The notes under the pieces were generated by a model that was given only the letters and a program-made list of their open reading frames with translations, ran no database searches and had not been told where the DNA came from. Below, piece after piece: positions 30,359 to 35,092 of a stretch of DNA of 35,092 nucleotides. The position numbers and the translations under genes are program-made. The DNA lies in assembly GCA_017518975.1 (NCBI GenBank), contig JAFWTH010000074.1:1-35092 (forward strand), in the 5' to 3' direction. The stretch comes from Clostridia bacterium (GTDB taxonomy: Bacteria > Bacillota > Clostridia > Oscillospirales > CAG-272). The first letter of the stretch is position 1. Each line of letters opens with the position of its first letter.

Positions 30359-31291
30359 ATGGAAGATATCACCGCGAGAGTAACGCTCCGCAAGATCATG
30401 GACGAGATGAAACTGACGTCCGTCGTCATGCCCGATTCACCGGACGAGCTTACCGTCGGGACGAAGGAGATCCAGAGACCGGGACTCGCGCTCACCGGGT
30501 TTTACGAGCACTTCGATCCGAAGAGGATCCAGATCATCGGGAGCGCGGAATCGTGCTATCTCGACTCGCTCGATCCCGACGAGAAGAAGGAGAAGCTTCT
30601 CGCGTTTCTGAAACGCTCTCCCGTCGCAATCATATTTACTCACGCTAGAAGGCCGGACGACGTTATGCTCGACCTCGCGGATTATTTCAGCGTGCCGATC
30701 CTTACGACGGACGAGAACACGAGCACGTTTATGGCGGCGCTCATCGCTTTTCTCAACGTGCGGCTCGCTCCGCAGATCACGCGCCACGGCGTTCTGGTCG
30801 AGGTATACGGCGAGGGTATCCTGATCCTCGGCGACAGCGGCGTCGGCAAGAGCGAAACGGCGATTGAACTCATCAAGCGCGGTCACCGCTTCATAGCGGA
30901 CGACGCGGTCGAACTCAAAAAGGTCTCCGCGAAAACGATAATCGGATCCGCTCCCGAACTGATCAAATATTATATCGAACTCCGCGGTATCGGCATAGTC
31001 GACGTCAGACGCCTTTTCGGTATGGGCTCCGTCAAGGAGACGGAGAAGATCGACCTCATCATCAAGCTCGAGCCGTGGGAGAAAGGGAAGGAATACGACC
31101 GTTTCGGGCTCGTCACGGAGTATACGAACATACTCGGGATAGACATTCCTTCGACCGTTATCCCGGTGCAGCCGGGGCGCAACCTCGCCGTCGTCATCGA
31201 GATCGCGGCGATGAACAACAGGCAGAAAAAGATGGGATACAACACCGCGGAGGAATTCGATAAGAAGCTCTCCGCTCTCGGCGGGGAATGA
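30359..31291 (+). CDS. hprK: HPr kinase/phosphorylase
   Basis: A 310-residue bifunctional enzyme that phosphorylates HPr on its regulatory serine with ATP (or removes the phosphate) to signal carbon status to catabolite repression in Firmicutes. The N-terminal domain (about 1-130) precedes RLAPQITRHGVLVEVYGEGI. The P-loop is GDSGVGKSETA, followed by HRFIADDAVELKK and the family signature ELRGIGIVDVRRLFGMGSV; PVQPGRNLAVVIEIAAMN is the conserved C-terminal block. ATG 30359 fits the usual N-terminus, has AAAGGA upstream, and lies after the promoter. It heads a likely operon with a sugar isomerase-like protein and a glycosidase, rather than the lgt neighbour common elsewhere. Confidence 0.96.
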   Translation: MEDITARVTLRKIMDEMKLTSVVMPDSPDELTVGTKEIQRPGLALTGFYEHFDPKRIQIIGSAESCYLDSLDPDEKKEKLLAFLKRSPVAIIFTHARRPDDVMLDLADYFSVPILTTDENTSTFMAALIAFLNVRLAPQITRHGVLVEVYGEGILILGDSGVGKSETAIELIKRGHRFIADDAVELKKVSAKTIIGSAPELIKYYIELRGIGIVDVRRLFGMGSVKETEKIDLIIKLEPWEKGKEYDRFGLVTEYTNILGIDIPSTVIPVQPGRNLAVVIEIAAMNNRQKKMGYNTAEEFDKKLSALGGE

Positions 31292-31295
31292 TCGC

Positions 31296-32126
31296 GTGAA
31301 GTTTTCGGTAAGTACGTACAGCTTCGGTCCGTACGCCTCGCGGGGCGTGCCGTTCATGATAGACGAGGCGGCGCGGCTCGGATTCGAAGGGATAGAATTC
31401 TGCCTCGACGGAGAGTATTCGGATGATGAACTGAGATCGTTCGCGAAGCGCGCGAGGGACGCGGGGATCGCCCCCGTCTGTTCGTGTGTCGGCGCCGATT
31501 TTCTGAGGTGTTCCGATTTTCGGGAGGAGATCCGGAAAGTCGAACGCGAGGTGCGCCGCGCGGCGGCGCTCGGGACTACGCTTCTGCGTCACGACGTGTC
31601 GGTCGGCTCCCCCGGAAAACTGTCCGACCGGGACTACGACGACGCTCTGCCGACTCTGACTGCCGCGTGCCGTGAGATAACGGAATACGCGCGCGGATTC
31701 GGCATCGCGACGTGTACGGAGAATCACGGATATTTCTCTCAGGACGCGAGCCGCATCCTGAAGCTTTACGGATCGGTCGGCGACGGCAACTTCGGCGTCC
31801 TGTGCGATATCGGCAACTTTATGTGCGCCGACGCGGACCCCGTTGAATCGACCGCCCTCGTCGCGCCGTACGCCGTCCACGTCCACGCGAAGGATTTTTA
31901 CCTCTCCCGGGAAAAAGAACCTGCGGGAGAAGGGTGGTTCCCCACAAGGGGAGGCGGCAGTTTGCTCGGCGCCGTGATAGGGGACGGCGACGCGCGCGCA
32001 GGCGAATCGCTGTCCGCTCTCCGCAAGGCAGGTTACGACGGGTTCGTCACGGTCGAGTTCGAAGGCGCGGAGGACAATATTGAGGGAATAGCCCGCGGGC
32101 TGGAATTTTTGACAAATGTAAAATAA
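31296..32126 (+). CDS. Sugar phosphate isomerase/epimerase-like TIM-barrel protein
   Basis: A 276-residue protein of the xylose-isomerase-like TIM-barrel family (AP endonuclease 2 fold). Typical barrel strands are MKFSVSTYSFGPY, LGFEGIEFCLDG, TLLRHDVSVG, IATCTENHGYFS, GVLCDIGNFMCAD, VHVHAKDFYLS and DGFVTVEFEGAEDN. The Glu, Asp, His and Glu in these segments are positioned as metal ligands of isomerase/epimerase members. The substrate is probably a sugar or inositol derivative but cannot be named. GTG 31296 starts four bases after the hprK stop with GGGGAATGA upstream, so the gene is tightly coupled to hprK. Confidence 0.88.
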   Translation: MKFSVSTYSFGPYASRGVPFMIDEAARLGFEGIEFCLDGEYSDDELRSFAKRARDAGIAPVCSCVGADFLRCSDFREEIRKVEREVRRAAALGTTLLRHDVSVGSPGKLSDRDYDDALPTLTAACREITEYARGFGIATCTENHGYFSQDASRILKLYGSVGDGNFGVLCDIGNFMCADADPVESTALVAPYAVHVHAKDFYLSREKEPAGEGWFPTRGGGSLLGAVIGDGDARAGESLSALRKAGYDGFVTVEFEGAEDNIEGIARGLEFLTNVK

Positions 32127-32156
32127 GTCGCGAAAGCGCTGAAAGGAAAGAGAAAA

Positions 32157-33677
32157 ATGGGAATTCTTTACAGACCCGGCGACGGGATCACCTACGGCGT
32201 ACCGGACAGATATTACGAGGAGAACGTTTTCCGCACGATGGAGCGGGAGGATAAACCTCTTCCGACGTGGGAAGAGTCGAGGGATCTTTTGCCTCGACCG
32301 TTCTGGGACGGTCACGACGACGCGATCGCGTGCTACGACAAGGCGTGGGAGATCGCCTTTTCGAACCTGAGACAGCCGACGGAGATCTCGGGGTTCAAAT
32401 CGAACTTCATCGATACCGCGTTCAACGGCTTCCTGTTTATGTGGGATTCGTCCTTCATTCTCATGTTCGGAAAATACGGGACGAGGGTCTTCAATTTCCA
32501 GAATACGCTGAACAATATGTACGCGCGTCAGCACTCGGACGGATTCATCTGCCGCGAGATATGCGAAACGGGGGACGGAGAACAGTTCTTCCGCCACGAT
32601 CCGGCGTCCACGGGTCCGAACGTGATGGCGTGGAGCGAATGGGTATATTTTGAGAACTTCGGAGATCTTGACAGGATCGCGAAAGTATTCGCTCCTCTGA
32701 TGGGGTATTACAGGTGGCTGAAACTGTTTCGCACTTGGCGCGACGGCACGTACTGGTCGTCGGGGCTCGGCTGTGGGATGGACAACTCGCCCCGCATCGA
32801 GACCAAGTATTACGACAATCTCGAAGTCTCCAACGGTCACATGGTATGGATCGACGCCTGCTGTCAGCAGATACTGTCGGGGAACATCCTCGTCAAGATG
32901 GCGAAACTTCTCGGCAGGGAAGAGGAAACGAAGGAGATAGAGGAAGAGGTCGCGATGCTCGCCTCGTTCGTCAACGAAAAGATGTGGGACGAAAAAGACG
33001 GCTTTTACTACGATCTCTGGTCCGGCGACCGCCTGTCCGGCTCGAAGACGCTCGCGTCCTACTGGGCGCTCCTCGCCGGGATAGTACCGGAGGACAGGAT
33101 CGACCGTTTCGTCTCTCACCTCTTCAATCCGAACGAGTTTTACCGCGTTCACGTTCTGGCGTCTCTCTCCGCGGATCACCCGGAATTCCAGCCGAAGGGC
33201 GACTACTGGCGCGGATCGGTGTGGGCGCCTACCGCGTATATGACGCTGAAGGGTCTCGACGCCGTCGGAAAATTCGATCTGGCTCATAAACTCGCGATGA
33301 ATCACCACGAAAACGTCGTGAAGGTCTTCAACGATACCGGGACCGTGTGGGAGAATTACGCGCCCGACTTCGTCGAGAGGGGAAGCGCGTCGAAAGCAGA
33401 TTTCGTCGGCTGGACCGGTCTGCCGCCGATCGCGGTGCTCTTCGAGTATGTCATGGGCATCATCCCGGACGGGATGAACAAGACGGTAACGTGGCACGTC
33501 AACTTGACGGAGCGCCACGGAGTCAAAAAATACCCGCTCGGAACGGAGGCCGAACTCGACCTGATCTGCGAGGCGAGGAAGAGCGAGGACGAGCGCCCCG
33601 TCGTAACGGTAAATTCGAATATTCCCGTCACCGTCAAGGTGGTCTGGAGCGGCGGAGAATACGAGATCAGAACTTGA
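32157..33677 (+). CDS. Trehalase/GH63-like (alpha/alpha)6-barrel glycosidase
   Basis: A 506-residue cytoplasmic protein of the clan containing GH37 trehalases, GH63 and mannosylglycerate-hydrolase-like enzymes. Landmarks are FNGFLFMWDSSFILMFG, the general-acid region SSGLGCGMDNSPRIETKYYD (Asp in the GMDNSPR motif), GDYWRGSVWAPTAYMTL, and TGTVWENYAPD, whose Glu is the likely base; VGWTGLPPIAVLFEYVMGI follows and a beta-rich domain ends the protein. The linkage cut is not predictable: alpha-glucosides or mannosyl/glucosyl glycerates are candidates. AAAGGAAAG precedes ATG 32157, 30 bases after the isomerase-like gene, so hprK, isomerase and glycosidase form one unit. Confidence 0.87.
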   Translation: MGILYRPGDGITYGVPDRYYEENVFRTMEREDKPLPTWEESRDLLPRPFWDGHDDAIACYDKAWEIAFSNLRQPTEISGFKSNFIDTAFNGFLFMWDSSFILMFGKYGTRVFNFQNTLNNMYARQHSDGFICREICETGDGEQFFRHDPASTGPNVMAWSEWVYFENFGDLDRIAKVFAPLMGYYRWLKLFRTWRDGTYWSSGLGCGMDNSPRIETKYYDNLEVSNGHMVWIDACCQQILSGNILVKMAKLLGREEETKEIEEEVAMLASFVNEKMWDEKDGFYYDLWSGDRLSGSKTLASYWALLAGIVPEDRIDRFVSHLFNPNEFYRVHVLASLSADHPEFQPKGDYWRGSVWAPTAYMTLKGLDAVGKFDLAHKLAMNHHENVVKVFNDTGTVWENYAPDFVERGSASKADFVGWTGLPPIAVLFEYVMGIIPDGMNKTVTWHVNLTERHGVKKYPLGTEAELDLICEARKSEDERPVVTVNSNIPVTVKVVWSGGEYEIRT

Positions 33678-33684
33678 TTATACA

Positions 33685-33712
33685 GGGACCGCAGTAGCGG
33701 TCCCGGTCATTT
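33685..33712 (+). terminator. Hairpin after the glycosidase gene
   Basis: GGGACCGC (33685-33692) pairs with GCGGTCCC (33697-33704), loop AGTA, with a weak T stretch (33709-33712). It probably ends or reduces transcription from hprK; read-through into the next gene is possible because no separate promoter is clear there. Confidence 0.6.
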
Positions 33713-33721
33713 TGGAGAGTT

Positions 33722-34411
33722 ATGAGATTTTCACTCGATCATTTGATAAAAACTCAGGAAGATATGGAGCGGATCGTCCGCGAGGTCGGCGTCCTGCCGA
33801 TGTTTGAAAACTCGATCAGGGGTTTCTCGGTCGAGGAGCACGTCGATCCCTCCGTCTGGTTTTCCGATCAGCCGGGGCCGTGGGAGTGGAAGGGCCCCGT
33901 GATCGCCTCCGTCGGCTGCGCTTACGGCAAATTTTTCGAGGGCAAAGCGGCGTTCGTCAGACGGGACGTTTACGCGCGTCTCGCCAATTTCCGCCGCGAC
34001 GGATATGACTTCGACGCGCGTTTCGACGACGGGCTCGCATCGTTCAGAGAAAAGGATCTGTACGACCTGATCGCGCTCCGCGCGCCCGCGCTCTCGCGCG
34101 ATCTCAAGGCTGAGGGCGGCTACGGGAAGGGCGGAAAAAAGGGCTTTGAGACGCTCCTCACCGGACTGATGATGAAAGGGTACGTTCTGACCGAGGATTT
34201 TGTATACGACAAGGACAGAAACGGCAAGCCGTACGGATGGGGCGTCGCGGTGATCTCGACGCCGGAACGGGTCTTCGGCGAGGAGATAAGAGCGGAGATG
34301 TACAAGGAGTCGCCGGAGGAATCACACGAGGCGCTTGTCGGGCTGATATCCGCGGCGATGGACGACCCCGACCGCGACGGGATCGAGAGATTTCTCAAAA
34401 AACGGGCGTAA
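33722..34411 (+). CDS. AlkZ-related protein
   Basis: A 229-residue protein I recognise as the family labelled AlkZ-related, distant relatives of the winged-helix DNA glycosylase AlkZ. Shared pieces are GVLPMFENSIRGFSVEEH, DQPGPWEWKGPVIAS, AYGKFFEGKAAFV, NFRRDGYDFDARFDDGLAS, GYGKGGKKGFETLLTGLMMK and KPYGWGVAVISTPERVFG. AlkZ itself unhooks interstrand crosslinks; the short related proteins have no assigned reaction known to me, and the QxQ catalytic motif of AlkZ is not evident. TGGAGAG precedes ATG 33722, which overlaps the flank of the preceding hairpin. No signal peptide. Confidence 0.82.
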   Translation: MRFSLDHLIKTQEDMERIVREVGVLPMFENSIRGFSVEEHVDPSVWFSDQPGPWEWKGPVIASVGCAYGKFFEGKAAFVRRDVYARLANFRRDGYDFDARFDDGLASFREKDLYDLIALRAPALSRDLKAEGGYGKGGKKGFETLLTGLMMKGYVLTEDFVYDKDRNGKPYGWGVAVISTPERVFGEEIRAEMYKESPEESHEALVGLISAAMDDPDRDGIERFLKKRA

Positions 34412-34416
34412 AGATG

Positions 34417-34445
34417 TTGACAAACGGGGTTGAGTGTGATATCAT
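34417..34445 (+). promoter_or_regulatory. Sigma-A promoter of tRNA-Arg
   Basis: TTGACA (34417-34422), a 17-base spacer and TATCAT (34440-34445), 15 bases before the tRNA. Confidence 0.85.
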
Positions 34446-34460
34446 ATCTTTCGTTGACAA

Positions 34461-34533
34461 GCGCCTTTAGCTCAGTGGATAGAGTGCCCGGCTACGAACC
34501 GGTAGGTCGTGGGTTCGAATCCCCCAAGGCGCG
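34461..34533 (+). tRNA. tRNA-Arg (anticodon ACG)
   Basis: Acceptor arms GCGCCTT (34461-34467) and AAGGCGC (34526-34532), discriminator G (34533), D-arm GCTCAGTGGATAGAGT, anticodon stem-loop CCGGCTACGAACCGG with ACG, T-arm GTGGGTTCGAATCCCCC. CCA is not encoded; A-rich terminator sequence starts at once. Confidence 0.96.
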
Positions 34534-34573
34534 AAAAAAAGAGTGGGAGGCTCTGCCTCCCACTCTTTTTTTC
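34534..34573 (+). terminator. tRNA-Arg terminator
   Basis: A perfect stem of 18 bp: 34534-34551 (seven A, then GAGTGGGAGGC) and 34555-34572 (ending in seven T), loop TCT. The discriminator G at 34533 can extend it by one pair with C34573. As with the other tRNAs it is symmetrical and could act in both directions. Confidence 0.93.
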
Positions 34574-34578
34574 ACACC

Positions 34579-34725
34579 GGGGATTCGAAGGCGGCGCGTG
34601 TAAGAAAACAGTCCGGTGGACTGTTTTCCCGCGCCGTGACCGAGCGGCCGTTCGTTTTTTTCGCTGAAAGCGGGAAAAACGAACTCGCGGGAGCGAGAAT
34701 CGAATCCCCCCGCGCCAAAGGCGCG
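34579..34725. repeat. Mirrored tRNA-Arg fragments and hairpin chain
   Basis: GGGGATTCGAA (34579-34589) is an inverted copy of tRNA-Arg 34514-34524. Next come GAAAACAGTCC / GGACTGTTTTC (34604-34614 / 34618-34628) enclosed by GGCGCG / CGCGCC, a longer imperfect hairpin around 34650-34684, CTCGC / GCGAG (34684-34697), then TCGAATCCCCC (34700-34710), a direct copy of tRNA-Arg 34515-34525, and CGCGCC / GGCGCG (34711-34716 / 34720-34725). Minus-strand open frames here simply read through the tRNA complement. Confidence 0.7.
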
Positions 34726-34762
34726 GCCTTTGCAAAAAACAGTACCCTTCATTCAAAGTACT

Positions 34763-34792
34763 CCCTGCTCCGTAGGAGCAGCCTGTTTGACG
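34763..34792 (+). repeat. 30-base direct repeat, copy 1
   Basis: Thirty bases beginning CCCTGCTCC and ending CCTGTTTGACG, containing the hairpin CTGCTCC / GGAGCAG, occur again at 35063-35092, exactly 300 bases downstream. Confidence 0.85.
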
Positions 34793-35062
34793 TGCGGTAT
34801 ACGATATCAAAAGCAAATCAAAAAGGTTTTTTCTCACCTCATCCGTCACGACTCCGTCGCGCCACCTTGTCTACCCTGCGGGGTTCGGTTGCAGACAGAA
34901 TAAAGAAAAGCGTACTTCATTGTTACCGTCTGTCTGCCGAAGATCGACGCCTCGCGTCGATCTTTCCGCGATCTGCGGTTGTTGCAAAAGCGGCTCTGAC
35001 AATCCCCCGGATTGTCATTCACCACCGCGCCGTGCGCTTCGCTACCCTCAAGGGGAAGGCTC
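34793..35062. other. Non-coding stretch with dispersed-repeat character
   Basis: No gene is visible. Segments such as CTCACCTCATCCGTCACGAC and the CCACCTTG / CCCTCAAGGGGAAGG pieces resemble an intergenic repeat I associate with several gut Clostridia. Short hairpins include GATCGACGC / GCGTCGATC (around 34940-34963) and GACAATCC / GGATTGTC (around 34998-35017). Function unknown. Confidence 0.5.
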
Positions 35063-35092
35063 CCCTGCTCCGTAGGAGCAGCCTGTTTGACG
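35063..35092 (+). repeat. 30-base direct repeat, copy 2 (ends the window)
   Basis: Exact second copy of 34763-34792. The window stops on its last base, which suggests a sequence or assembly boundary at the repeat. Confidence 0.85.

Noticed and set aside
31194..33518. 774-codon minus-strand frame opposite the isomerase and glycosidase genes
   Set aside because: It spans two clear plus-strand genes and their junction and shows no domain.
34472..34849. 125-codon minus-strand frame and a second one at 34492-34752
   Set aside because: They read through the complement of tRNA-Arg and its terminator; antisense-of-tRNA frames are a common false call.

Overview
The window reads as chromosome of a GC-rich member of the Clostridia, probably a host-associated uncultured lineage. 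The support is HPr kinase/phosphorylase, a tetrahydrofolate (THF) riboswitch ahead of a folate ECF transporter S component, Gram-positive lipoprotein signals, sigma-A promoters with 17-base spacers, many GTG/TTG starts, and a split 2-hydroxyacyl-CoA dehydratase-type activase. The placement is inferred from gene content, not from a search. The left edge (1-71) is the last codons of a large serine recombinase, followed by AT-rich DNA, so a mobile element probably ends there.

Layout. 72-822: non-coding, first AT-rich, then a chain of hairpins ending at tRNA-Tyr and tRNA-Thr (minus). 1176-2453: a GNAT acetyltransferase and a membrane protein. 2521-10366: a complete oligopeptide ABC transporter (oppA-B-C-D-F) with unusually long OppA and OppC and a small membrane protein overlapping the end of oppF. 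10465-18667: one apparent transcription unit with its own promoter and terminator, encoding a DltA-like adenylating ligase, carrier protein, MBOAT acyltransferase, SGNH-like protein with Cys at the nucleophile position, AsnB-type amidotransferase, a membrane-anchored transglutaminase-like protein and a lipoprotein. 18668-19248: repeat-rich DNA and tRNA-Ser. 19379-21938: Gfo/Idh/MocA oxidoreductase, alpha/beta hydrolase and PncC/CinA. 21948-26669 (minus): RNHCP zinc-ribbon protein and the two-gene activase/dehydratase-like pair. 26793-27077: a small acidic membrane protein. 27344-30103 (minus): THF riboswitch, folT, folC and a lipoprotein. 30291-34411: hprK, a sugar isomerase/epimerase-like protein, a trehalase/GH63-like glycosidase and an AlkZ-related protein. 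34417-35092: tRNA-Arg and another repeat-rich stretch.

Two things stand out. First, the seven-gene dlt-like cassette looks like a cell-envelope modification system: an acyl or amino-acyl group would be activated on a carrier, passed through an MBOAT protein and placed on an extracellular acceptor, with an amidotransferase and a transglutaminase fold as unusual extra parts. Second, each tRNA transcript end (Tyr, Ser, Arg) is followed by a strong terminator hairpin and then an inverted copy of the tRNA's own 3' end, continuing into arrays of further hairpins. Related AAAGTTC-type palindromic modules occupy other junctions where transcripts converge. This modular palindrome family is not explained by ordinary annotation. 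All four tRNA genes lack an encoded CCA.
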